From contig CM037875.1 in NCBI GenBank assembly GCA_021292105.1, positions 993,152 through 1,057,151 on the forward strand: 64,000 nucleotides of DNA. The letters run 5' to 3'. Below the pieces are notes generated by a model, which was not told the DNA's origin, ran no database searches, and was given only the letters and a program-made list of their open reading frames with translations. Each line of letters begins with the position of its first letter. Position 1 is the stretch's first letter. This stretch comes from Anadara kagoshimensis (lineage: Eukaryota; Mollusca; Bivalvia; Arcoida; Arcidae). Position numbers and translations under genes: made by a program. Below are positions 35,222-46,804 of the stretch, piece by piece.

Positions 35222-35281
35222 GTTTCTATGATAACGAACACAAGTGTCCGAGGAGTCCCGAGTCGATTAAAACGGCGGGAA
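35222..35281 (+). promoter_or_regulatory. Promoter of the RPA-like gene with X-box and E2F-type motifs
   Basis: gtttctatgataac (35222-35235) fits the RFX X-box consensus GTHNYYATRRNAAC at every position. ggcgggaa (35274-35281) fits the core E2F/DP site and lies 35 bp upstream of the ATG. No TATA box is obvious. E2F control would suit a single-stranded DNA-binding protein used in S phase. Binding is inferred from motif match alone. Confidence 0.45.
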
Positions 35282-35315
35282 TCTACTGCGCATTTGATAA
35301 AGTGCAACCAGCAGT

Positions 35316-36764
35316 ATGGAACGTAAAAGGAAACATGAACTAAATGATATGATGGGATTTTTGCATAACATATCACCCGTTAAGAGAAGTTCTAATAACA
35401 ACTTGTACTTTAATGGTATGCTGCAGATAGCGGATGATATCAAAAGAGTTGTAAGCTTCGATGCAGATAAACATGACTCGTTTTCCAGGGCAGAAAAACT
35501 CCAATCGCCAGTGAAATTGACTGGAGTAACAGTCGTGCCATCTAGAGATGGTAAAGGGACCGACGTGCAGATTAATTCAAGAACAACATTAACTGTTTTA
35601 AACATTGATGATATACCGTTCAAGAGAAGAAAAATATCTAGTGAGCAGCCTTCAAATCACCTGAAAATACGAGACATTAAACACCCGTCTGGAATGGTAT
35701 GTTGTGGAATTTTTCTGACATTCTATATCTAAATCTGTAGACCATATTAATGTAATACCCAGGTTTTCACCCACATCCCTTATTCTGCCTCCCGTTCCGA
35801 TTTAGTTTTTCCCCAACTTTTTTTTTTATTAAATATTGTTATTAATTTTCTAGACCATAATTTACGGTAGCAAGTCAAATCGCTCTCGTCAGGTTCGCGC
35901 CCACATTCTTCACAAAATCGTCTACTTTTTTTTTTTTTTACCAATATCGCCCCATGACAAAAATCGTCCAACTACTGTCAAATCAACCCAGTATTTTGTA
36001 CTGGGTCAGATTTTTCGGACTAAGTTACTTTCCCTTTGATGACGTCAATACCAATATTCTCACAAAAAATAAATTAAATATTTCAAAAAATAGTAGTTTG
36101 TAACTGAAAAACATATACTTGTGAACAACCAACAAAGCCAAAAACATTATACAACGTTAGTGTTGAGTACAAAACAGGCAAGATGTAAAGAATGTTACAT
36201 ATATTGTAATCACTGATTATAAATATACTTCCTTTGGTTTGGCAAAGTAATCCATGTCATTGAAACTTTTGATGTGCCTTCATTGTCATTTCATAATTTC
36301 ACAAAACATTATATTGCTTTGGAATATTCAAATGTGGTTATTTATGATCAATTTTAGTAGTCCATCGTTGAAAAATACTAGTAAATAGCCATTATACTCC
36401 GGTCCGTCGAAATACCCAACGCCAATATATGTTGTATTAACTCCCCTTATGTGTTATCTATGATTATCTCCCTTGCGGATATTGTATGTGCCATGTGTTT
36501 TGCCTCGTTTAATATAGATATTGTTTCTGCAGTCGACTTGCGTTTAGTGATTATATCCTTACTGGCGCAATGCCACCCAAAGTCACCCAATGCTACCCAA
36601 AGCTACCCAAAGCCACCATAAATAATGCTTAAATTTATGTTATATATCATTAAATGGGTCCCTTATAATAAATTAGTGCTTAATTATTTAGTAACATTGC
36701 ATGTTCAACCATCGGACTAACTTTTGACTCAATCAAGCTGTATGACAAGGGAGACAACCTGATG

Positions 36765-36800
<36 letters not shown>

Positions 36801-38471
36801 TACGACTGCAAACCTTCTACTCTGTAAGGAACACCCTAAATCCATTTGAAATAATTTTGATTTTACATTACATAGTGTAACTTATTCCATACTTGGAGCA
36901 AAAAAATCCATATTTGTAAACAAGGCAACACTAAAAAAAATTTTTTTACTCAAATATATTTCTGTAACAATTTAGGACTTAAAATGAAAATGTAATAATG
37001 AATTTAAGATTTAGTGAGAAAATAGATTTCCCGTTAAACTGGACCCCGGTCTCTAACATAATGTACATTGCAATTTGTACTCAAAATCGTAACATCAGTC
37101 AGCAGACGTTTTGGTGTTCCTTACAAGGCGGAAGGTTTACAGTTGGTCAAAACAAACGTCCGGTTGTCTCCCTTGTCATGCAGCTTACTTACTGGAATGG
37201 CTTAATTTTTAACATTTTGATATTTACCTGCTGTTGAACGGCAGATAATAATAATAATACATAAATGTTAAATAGTAAAATATGATGAAAATTGAACATG
37301 AAAAGGTATACGAGTTTAACGATAGAATTCTTCGATCTAACAGCTTCGGTACATTTGACTCGAAAATTGCGTTGAACGTGCATTAATTCGAAATAATTAA
37401 GCAATAATTTATTATAAGGGACCCATTTAACGATATATAACATAAATTTAAGCATTACTTATGATGGCTTTGGGTAGCATTGGGTATTTCGACGGACCCA
37501 TTATACTCTACTGTAAAGTATGTATCAATTGCATTGGACCTAAAAGTTCCAACGTGCAAGAGGTTTTTTATTTGTTTTATGTGCATTTTTTACTTGGAAA
37601 AGATGTAATAGATATTGAACTCTTGTCTAATTTCCATTCTGGACTTCATGACACAAACTGGTGCATTTGAATTTTGAGGTTCTACAACTTTGTTATCCAC
37701 AATTTTTAATGTAATTAAAAGTAATTTTTTTTTTGTATTGTATTGTAGATAACCATACATGTCAAAGTAGTTGGTGATTCACCTGAAACCATGGAAAACT
37801 TATTCAACCGTACAGTGGCCAAAAAAGAGTTCATAGTTGCGGATGAAAGTGGATCAATTTTTTTAAATGTGTGGGAAAATCAAATTAATTTGTTGAAAGT
37901 TAACAAATTTTACAAGATCACGTTTGTGGCTTCCCGGCTATATGACACACTACAGTTGACAACAACACCGCAGACAACAATTGAAGAAACAAAGGAAAAA
38001 CTTGCAAATATTTCTACACAATTTTTTTCAGGAAGCGGCAATTCACTTAAAGGGGAAATAAAGCTTGTTTCATTAACTGTAAACAATAAGTGCTCTTCCT
38101 GCAAGAAAGTTGTTTCTGCAGGCATCAAATTTACTAGATGTGATGGATGTAATATGAAGCAGCTGACAGTTGATTTACTTAAATCATCAACACTTAAAAT
38201 CAATTTGCTGGACAACAAAAATCAAATGCATAGACTAACTGCTTTCCAACAGACCATTCAAGCATTCCTTAAGGCAGAAAATCTTCAGGACCTCATTGAT
38301 GACATTGAAAGTTTTGAGGAATATTTATTGGGCAAAAGAATATGTGTAACTGTTAACAATGACATCTGTTATGGTATCAAAATTGATAATGTTGCAGCAT
38401 CAACTGCCACGGCCACTGCTCAACATCTTTGTTCAAGTGCCATTGAACCTGCACCATCCTCTTCTAAATAA
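35316..38471 (+). CDS. RPA-like OB-fold protein, two exons (35316-35696, 37749-38471)
   Basis: Exon 1 encodes 127 aa and ends atg|gtatgt. Exon 2 begins after ttttgtattgtattgtag and continues in phase 0, giving 367 aa in total. Exon 1 looks like a partial OB-type domain (YFNGMLQ, RVVSFDADKH, PVKLTGVTVVP). Exon 2 holds a second OB-like domain (KKEFIVADESGSIFLNVWEN, KFYKITFVASRLYDTLQLTT) and a zinc-ribbon-like CSSCKK followed by CDGC. The C-terminus is Ala/Thr/Ser-rich. This resembles the large subunit of replication protein A, reduced in length. RPA-like genes are also carried by some Helitrons, so it could be a host gene, a domesticated copy or a multi-copy element gene. The intron is 2,052 bp and contains a DNA transposon. 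Confidence 0.75.
36401..37498. mobile_element. Fold-back DNA transposon (about 1.1 kb) in the RPA-like intron
   Basis: The ends are exact inverted repeats (ggtccgtcgaaatacccaa at 36401-36419; its complement at 37480-37498). The inverted homology continues inwards for several hundred bp: atgcttaaatttatgttata, aaatgggtcccttataataa, gacaagggagacaacc and gtaaggaacacc occur on the left and as complements on the right. The left arm holds about 150 bp extra (36420-36575). Both sides are flanked by cattatactc (36390-36399 and 37499-37508), a likely 10-bp target-site duplication. No transposase frame is present. Long inverted arms plus a 9-11 bp duplication suggest a non-autonomous Mutator-like element; family assignment is inference. 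Confidence 0.85.
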
Positions 38472-38479
38472 GGCCTAAA

Positions 38480-40820
38480 AAAAATGTGTTGCCAGTAACC
38501 CAACCAACCACCATTTTTCATGCCTACCCAAAAGTTTTTTTGTCGGTATTTTGACAAGCGCCTTTAAAGTTAGCATCTTGTCCATTACGGCAAATGTAAA
38601 AAGATAATTCAAATTTTTTTTTTTAAAAAATGTCAGCCTACCAACTAATTTTTCTAAGAGCGTTACCACAAACACATAAAAAAAATTTCTTTAGCCGAAT
38701 TATAACCTCACTTAATGATTGCATCAAAGTCTAGTTTTGTGTTATTTGTCTAAAGCTGAAATGTCCATTTTCTCATTTGCCACGCTAATAACAGGTTAAG
38801 TATGGCCATTTTCTTATGATACATTAGATACTATTGTTCATCTTTAATGTTTAGAGACAGCTGTTCTCATAAATAACTTTTTAATATTTTATATTTTTGT
38901 AACTAAACTTTCCGTTTTTGTTTCAAAAATAAAAAGCGCACCAAACAATAATTTTTTTAAATTTTGTTACTTTTTATGTTATTCTCCTATATTGATAGAA
39001 GTTTACAATTTTCACTAAAAAACAAATGTATTGTGTTCCTTTGCCAGCCCCATATGTGTGTACTAATAGGTTGAACTAAGGTCATCAGTTAATATGCCAA
39101 TCTCCTAGTTTAAGTCTATTATACAGGCGTGATTCAGGCCTTAATATCAATGCTATAGAGCATGGGGCCTATATATTACAGGAATTAATACAATGATTTA
39201 ATTTTTGTATTTATTTTTACTAGTTATTTTTTTCAAACACACACATTGTTGTTTTTATGGCCAGGTTTTATTTTTCCTTTATAATGGGTTAAAGAGTTTA
39301 TTTTGCAATTTTATCTGGTTAAGTTTTGGGTGAAAGATTTGATTTTTGTCATTTGTTTTACATTGAAACGTGATTAACATTTAGAATTTAGTGTATAAAT
39401 ATGTGTATATAGACAGACAACAGAACAGGTTTTAATTTTCACCTATATGGAGTCAAAGAAGTTGTTTCCTTTGTATTCTTATCTGGATAAGTTTTGGTTG
39501 AAAATTTTGATTTGAAGTCCAACTAACAAACATTTTGAATTTAGGTTATAGGCATGTATATAGACAAAACAGGAGACCACGTTTTGTGGTGTCACCTGAC
39601 TAGACAACATGCAGGGATTACTTGCGGCCGTGTCCGCATCCAGAGCATTACTTTGACGTTGTATGTTCAAATGACTCCAAACTTGGTATGCATGTTTTTG
39701 GCAATGACTCGAAGTGCAGTGCACAAGAACAACAACTCTATCTTGGTTGTTTTGAATTATTTCCCTTTGATTTTTATAGATCATTTCTTGTTCAGAGCAT
39801 AAATTTACTATGCATTGTCGGGCGACACAACTGCTTCCAAGAAACATGTCAAGTTTTGTACAAACGGCTCTTTTTCTTTACAAGTATGACTCTCAATAGT
39901 GCTAATTTACTTTATTTAGTGGTGGTCTTATTTCAGCTATTTTCGCAGTAGACAAATTGCACTAATTCGTGATTACAGTGAATATAATGGAGTACCTTTG
40001 GAATTATGAAGTACTTGTTCACAATTACTTACGATCTCAAAATAAATACATTTACAGAAATTGTTTCTTATTTATGACAAAACAATGGGAACCTATGTTG
40101 TCTTCTGACAACTTTTGTTTCATTTAATATGTTAAATTGGTTTAATTTTGTTTATTTTTCCATTTGATATGTTGAAATAGTTTTTTCCATTTTCTGAGTA
40201 GTTTTTTCCATTTTCTGAGTAAATTTGTTAAAAGTTTAGTTTTACCAATAGTCTTATTTGATTCATTTTAATACAAATAGCTAGTAGTTTAAGTTTACAA
40301 CTTGTGATGTCAAAGGCACAGACATCGTGCATGCTGTATGCATAGAAAAAATGTCTCTATAACGATAAACATGTACTAGTCTTCCAAATCAAAACTACTG
40401 GGAAAACTTGTACAAAATTTAATATGCATGTTTGATACATGTTTAATGTTTGACAAAAATATGTAGTGGTACCTGTACCGATTCATGGAAATACATTTTT
40501 AATCCATAAAATTGTCTAAATTGTCCTTTTTAGGTTACATTTGTGCATCTTAGCAATAGAGGACAGTTGTTCAATTTTTTTTAGAATTAATCTTTATTTC
40601 TTCTTTTTTGAATTCAGCAACAACATTTGCTACCGAAAAATGTGATTTCCTATTTTCCATCATTGCCATATTTAAAGAAGCTGCTTTTCTTCAAACTCTA
40701 AATTTTTAACCATAAAATAAATGTGTAAACGTAATCATGTGTGTCACAAAACACCAAAGGAATTTAATTACATTGAAATTTATTTTAGTTACCATTACCT
40801 CCCTAGGATTTATTGATCTC
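38480..40820. other. Non-coding region downstream of the RPA-like gene
   Basis: AT-rich, with aataaa-type signals (for example, near 38928). Around 39550-39950 the base composition is less AT-rich and overlapping open frames of 82-122 aa occur on both strands. None shows a domain I recognise, so I left them unannotated as genes. Confidence 0.45.
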
Positions 40821-41874
40821 TCAGGGCTCAAAATAGGGCGAAGTTGGGCGATATCTTCGTCCTGTTTCAAAAAACTTTGCCTGAAACTGCCTAAAAAGCG
40901 AAGTTCTAGTAGCCCTAAGTTTTGATAATTTTACTTAACCCTAGAGGGGCCTCTGACCATGACACACATTAATATGTATGTTCAGGTACCTCCCAATATA
41001 CCCAGGTGTGTTAATCCGATAATTATAAATTCATCAACCTGTTGATTGAAGTAATTAAAGGTCATCATGATGAAAAGGCCTAATTAACTGCTACAAAAAC
41101 AGCTCTGTCAATGTTTATGTATTAAGATGAAAACCAGAAGTCCTTGTTGTAAACATACAATACACATTGTTTTTTGATAAGAAACTTTAATAAAATAACG
41201 GACCATTTCAAAATGTTTCTCTTCCATAAATTAAAGTAGTTTACAGCTGAATGATGTTAAATCAGCCAAATCATCTCTAGACATTGGAGTAGGACAAACA
41301 AAAATCCCAATGGCTATTTATAGGAACCATCTGTTTACACAAGGGGAATAACTCTATTTTCAAAAGAATGGCCTAGTGCAATTTTAATTTTTTAAATTTT
41401 TTTTAATTAATATTTTTTTCAAAAGATTTTCACCTTTTAATTTTAATATATATATATATATATTTCAATTTTACATTGTAGTTGAATTATACCGGTATCC
41501 AAATTGCTGTTAAATAAATATGTTTCTTGCTTTAATTGACCATTTAGGAAAAGAGTCTTTGAATTACAAACAACATTTTTGTTGAAATCATATCAATACA
41601 TGTATATAATTAACAAATAACAATAATTAAAAAAGAAAAAAAAAACCAATAACAATACAAAAATAATGAAGAAATATATTTATATGGAATTCAAAATTAT
41701 AATTACTCTCTTTGCACTCTTCCGGTAAGAGGATTGTGAAATTTAAAGTTGATTTTTTTTAAATATGCCAAATTTTGCATGCAAAAAACTTCTCCCTATA
41801 TTAAAAACTTCTCCCTAACCTTGGCTTAGGGAGAAGTCACTTCTCCCTGTTCAAAAATCTATTTTGAGCCCTGA
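40821..41874. mobile_element. Short DNA transposon with 16-bp terminal inverted repeats
   Basis: tcagggctcaaaatag (40821-40836) and ctattttgagccctga (41859-41874) are exact inverse complements about 1.05 kb apart. The CAGGG start is typical of hAT-type ends. The interior is AT-rich, lacks a transposase frame and contains several cttctccct/agggagaag words near the right end. I see no convincing target-site duplication. Confidence 0.6.
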
Positions 41875-41879
41875 TTTCT

Positions 41880-42793
41880 AAATGTAAAACAAAACTAACC
41901 AGAGCAGCGATAAATTTTAAAGCTACTGCTTATAGAAACAATGTTTTACCCCAAACACTGCTCAGAGTAAGGCAGTGAAGAGTTAAGAAAGAAAGTATGG
42001 AAGACCTCATGGATGGCATTGAAACTTGCCCATTTTGGCATTTAATATGTTAAATAGGTTTAACTATGCCCATACTTCATTTGACATGTTATAGTGTTAG
42101 TTTTGCTCATTTTCTCATTTAATTTCTTAACAAGGTGTATTAAAAGGTGTATTTTTCTCAAATACACATAAAAAATTGTTTATTTTTTCATAATGCCAAT
42201 AAATATTGCAGTTAATGTTTCAAGTACCTTTATTTTTATGTTGTATACATATCTTGTATCACAATAAAGTTAGTTTTCTAGTTGATTCCGAGTTCTTTAT
42301 TTTTATATGTTTTATCGAACATTACATATTATGTTGCTAAACTTGTCATCTGTCTGTTTATTGACTGTCCCTTTCCTGAAATTCACCTTCATTTCCATCT
42401 AATTTGAATGTCATATTTACGCAAAACATGACAATATTTAAAGCTTTTGTTTTTTTTTTTTTTTTGGAAAAGTTTTTTTAAATAATACTTCATAATAAAT
42501 CTTGAATAATACCGGTACTGCAAAATAATTCTAAAAATTCAATAAACAGTATAGGTTCTATCTCAATTGATGTGAAGGAGGTGTTCTCTTGAGTTTATTT
42601 ATCAAGACCCTTTACAATTACTAGAAACTTGGCAGTTGTGAAATGTGACATGGATCTTGGACTGGTATGTTTGTATTTAATTTGTATTTACATTTTGCTA
42701 CATATAAGACATGAAATAGACTTTGTGTAATGTCAATTAGCTAGTAGCTAAATGCATATATAATAATAATTTAAACAAAATTTTTAAAAGTTT
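41880..42793. other. Non-coding, no recognised element
   Basis: AT-rich sequence with a T run near 42450 and no gene-like reading frame. Confidence 0.5.
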
Positions 42794-42950
42794 GATTTAG
42801 AATCTATGAATTTACACATGGTAATCAGGGGTTACATGAGATGACGCATGTGTGTCCACTCAGTCTTCAAAGCACAACAAATGACTGCACAAAACCATGG
42901 GTGGGCATGTAACCCCTAATTACCATGTGTAAATCCATGGAATCTAAATC
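42794..42950. mobile_element. Palindromic MITE, about 157 bp
   Basis: Left arm gatttagaatctatgaattt, acacatggtaatcaggggtt, acatg. The right arm is its near-perfect complement (catgtaacccctaattacca, tgtgtaaatccatgg, aatctaaatc). The arms are about 45-50 bp around a central spacer, so the whole unit could fold into one long hairpin. It ends 12 bp before the next repeat element. Confidence 0.8.
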
Positions 42951-42962
42951 AATTTTGTTTAA

Positions 42963-43619
42963 TTAGCTCAACTAACTATAGCTTGTAAGCGTATAACATG
43001 GTGAAGTGTGTGTCCATCTGTAAACTTTAATCTCCTCCTCTGAAACCACTCTGCCAATTGGAACCCAATTTGGAATGGAAGGTCCCAAGGATGAATAAAC
43101 CAGGCGACTCCACCTGACATACAAGATGGCCACTATTGCAAACCCTATAAATGGTCATTACACGTTTATCAACTATTCAGTTCAAATTTGATATTTAGAA
43201 AGTAGATGTCTAGCCATTTAATGTATGGAATGGGTTTTTCAGTAACTTTTTCTATTTACTTGTAATTAGCAGAATATGCTAAATTTAAACGATTATATGA
43301 AAAATCTTCTTCTCGGAAACTACAAAGACAGTTGAAACCAAATTTGGGTTGGGAAGTCCCTAGGTAGAGTAGATGAAAGTTTGAAAAAATCAACATCCTG
43401 CAACATCCAAGATGGTTTCCATTGCTATAAATAGCAAAAACCTGTAAATGGTCATTACACGTTTATTTATTAATCGATTTAGTTCAAATTTGAGATATAA
43501 ATTGAAAATGTACAAGCCTAGTCATGTAATATGTAATTGTTTTGTTGACTAAATTTTCACAATATGACAGGCATCTTGTCTGCCAGTTGAGCAATACAGG
43601 CCCTATTGGGCCTCTTGTT
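42963..43619 (+). mobile_element. Short tandem-core element (family C) nested in another element
   Basis: Starts ttagctcaactaactatagc and ends tgccagttgagc, acaggccctattgggcctct, tgtt (43581-43619). The body carries the family C words catccaagatgg, gctataaatagcaaaaacct and agtagatgtctagccattta in about two diverged copies. The 5' gctcaact pairs with the 3' agttgagc. Directly after its end comes sequence typical of the interior of a family A element, so it sits inside that element. Confidence 0.75.
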
Positions 43620-45289
43620 TGCGTAAAATTATGTAATTTTGAAATGAGACATTTATTGTTATAACTCATATAACGGCTGAAGATAATGGTGTGGAGTTTT
43701 CACGTTGATCTTGTCTTGCTATTTTCTTCCAAAAGATTGTCAAGGTCAAAGGTCAAGGTCATGTCCCTGTTTTTGACCTTAGATAAAAAATGCTATTTTT
43801 TAAACATCATGTGATAATGGCATGGGATTTTCAGTTAATTGTAGGTATTGACATGACGATTATTTTGATACATAGATCAAGGTCATGAGTTCAAAGGTCA
43901 AGGTCAAACAACTATTACGTTATAGTTGATTATCTGCAAAACTATTAACTTTTTGTATAGGCATATATATTAGAATATTGTAGGTAATGGCACAATGGTC
44001 ATTTTGATATATTAATAAAGGTCATGGGTTCAAAGGTCAAGGTCACAGATCAAAACAATTTTGAAATGGTTAATCTTGAAAACTATAAACTTTTTTGTAT
44101 AGACATGTATATTACATATGTAGGAATTGATTTAACGATTATTTTGATATGAATATTAAGGTCATGGGTTCAAAGGTCAAGGTCACAGATGCAAATCAAT
44201 ACATAAATGGTTAATTATCTCGAAAACTTTTAACTTTTTGTATAGACATGTATTATTCGAATATGTAGGTTTTGATTTAACGATCATTTTAATATATAGA
44301 TTAATGCCATGCGTTCAAAGTCAAGGTCACAGATGCGAAAGAATACTGATATGGTTAATTATCTTAAAAAACCTATAAGCTTTTTGTATAGACATGTGTA
44401 ATACAATGTTGTAGGAATTGATTTAACGATCATTTTGATATATAGATTAAGGTCATGGATTCAAAGGTCAAGGTCACAGATGCGAAAGAATACTGAAATG
44501 GTTAATTATCTAGAAAACTATTAACTTTTGTATAACATGTATATTACAAATTGTAGGAATTGATTTAACGATCATTTTGATATGTAGATTAAGGTCATGT
44601 GTTCAAAGTCAAGGTCACAGATGCAAATCAATACATAAATGGTTAATTATCTCGAAAACTTTTAACTTTTGTATAGACATGTATATTCGAATATTGTAGG
44701 TTTTTGATTTAACAATCATTTTGATATATAGATTAATGTCGGTTCAAGGTCAAGGTCACAGATGCGAAAGAATACTGAAATGGTTAATTATCTTAAAACC
44801 TATAAGCTTTTTGTATAGACATGTATAATGCAATGTTGTAGGAATTGATTAACGATCATTTTGATATATAGATTAAGGTCATGGATTCAAAGGTCAAGGT
44901 CCAGATGGGAAAGGATACTGAAATGGTTAATTATCTCGAAAACTATTAACTTTTTGTATAGTCATGTATATTAGAATATTGTAGGTAATGGCCTAAAATC
45001 ATTTTGATATATAGATGAAGGTCATAGTCATACTTTTTTACTTTTTTAGCTGTTTAAAATAATGTATGTAGCTAGAAATAATATATATAATATTAATCAT
45101 ATTATGCATATATATATGTAGCAATCTCGGGACACAAGGTATGATTAATTTGCAAAAATCCTTGCATTTAATTCTGCCTTACTGCTGAAAATTAGGAATT
45201 CTCTTTAATAAATGTTATTGACCATTGAACCTCTGCATGAGATATGTACTTAGCCTCAGGTGAGCGTTAAGGCCCATTGGCCTCTTGTC
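43620..45289 (+). mobile_element. 3' part of a family A tandem-core element (outer, interrupted copy)
   Basis: Begins with family A interior sequence (gtaattttgaaatgagacat, ttgttataactcata), followed by about eight diverged units of roughly 145-150 bp built around ggttcaaaggtcaaggtcac and aactttttgtatagacatg. It ends caggtgagcgttaaggccca, ttggcctcttgtc. The 5' end is missing. Confidence 0.7.
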
Positions 45290-45804
45290 TCGTTTTATTT
45301 ATATGAAAAAAATCCAGAAAATTTATGAAGCTGACTGACAAATCTCTTTAATTTTTAAATTTTAAAAACTTTTAATAGTATATCCAAAGGTCGAGAAGTA
45401 TATCAACTTTTGTTTGGTTTATTATTATTATTTTTATTTTTAAATCGTATTTCACTTACGGGGAAGTTGGCGTAACTTGTACTGGAATTGGTGGGGAAAA
45501 TAAAACAACATATCGCATATTTATACTTGGTGCGGCGTCGGCCATTGGATTTCTTCACTAGATATTCACAAATTCCCCTATCTTTAAATAAAATTGGAAG
45601 TAATTTGCCGTCAAAATCAATTGATTTTTATGTTTTTACCTTTATCAAAGTTTGTGCCTAACACTTTATATGTGTCACATTTTTGAAAAACCAGCAATTA
45701 GCGTGAAAAAAACAGCCTATAACTAACAGTCTTTCGTTCCAACAAGAACATTTTAGTGCAAAATGCTATACAAAACTTAAAATGGAGTCATAGTGCTGAA
45801 ATAA

Positions 45805-46804
45805 NNNNNNNNNNNNNNNNNNNNNNNNNNNNNNNNNNNNNNNNNNNNNNNNNNNNNNNNNNNNNNNNNNNNNNNNNNNNNNNNNNNNNNNNNNNNNNNN
45901 NNNNNNNNNNNNNNNNNNNNNNNNNNNNNNNNNNNNNNNNNNNNNNNNNNNNNNNNNNNNNNNNNNNNNNNNNNNNNNNNNNNNNNNNNNNNNNNNNNNN
46001 NNNNNNNNNNNNNNNNNNNNNNNNNNNNNNNNNNNNNNNNNNNNNNNNNNNNNNNNNNNNNNNNNNNNNNNNNNNNNNNNNNNNNNNNNNNNNNNNNNNN
46101 NNNNNNNNNNNNNNNNNNNNNNNNNNNNNNNNNNNNNNNNNNNNNNNNNNNNNNNNNNNNNNNNNNNNNNNNNNNNNNNNNNNNNNNNNNNNNNNNNNNN
46201 NNNNNNNNNNNNNNNNNNNNNNNNNNNNNNNNNNNNNNNNNNNNNNNNNNNNNNNNNNNNNNNNNNNNNNNNNNNNNNNNNNNNNNNNNNNNNNNNNNNN
46301 NNNNNNNNNNNNNNNNNNNNNNNNNNNNNNNNNNNNNNNNNNNNNNNNNNNNNNNNNNNNNNNNNNNNNNNNNNNNNNNNNNNNNNNNNNNNNNNNNNNN
46401 NNNNNNNNNNNNNNNNNNNNNNNNNNNNNNNNNNNNNNNNNNNNNNNNNNNNNNNNNNNNNNNNNNNNNNNNNNNNNNNNNNNNNNNNNNNNNNNNNNNN
46501 NNNNNNNNNNNNNNNNNNNNNNNNNNNNNNNNNNNNNNNNNNNNNNNNNNNNNNNNNNNNNNNNNNNNNNNNNNNNNNNNNNNNNNNNNNNNNNNNNNNN
46601 NNNNNNNNNNNNNNNNNNNNNNNNNNNNNNNNNNNNNNNNNNNNNNNNNNNNNNNNNNNNNNNNNNNNNNNNNNNNNNNNNNNNNNNNNNNNNNNNNNNN
46701 NNNNNNNNNNNNNNNNNNNNNNNNNNNNNNNNNNNNNNNNNNNNNNNNNNNNNNNNNNNNNNNNNNNNNNNNNNNNNNNNNNNNNNNNNNNNNNNNNNNN
46801 NNNN
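45805..46804. other. Assembly gap (1000 N)
   Basis: Exactly 1000 N, a conventional placeholder for a gap of unknown size. Open frames running through it are meaningless. The 5' half of the next repeat element lies in the gap. Confidence 0.99.

Noticed and set aside
36401..37498. Treating the fold-back segment as two separate repeats
   Set aside because: The matching target duplication on both sides and continuous inverted homology show a single insertion.
39554..39951. Overlapping ORFs that might be a gene
   Set aside because: Frames on both strands overlap, none shows a domain pattern, and no splice or promoter context was found.
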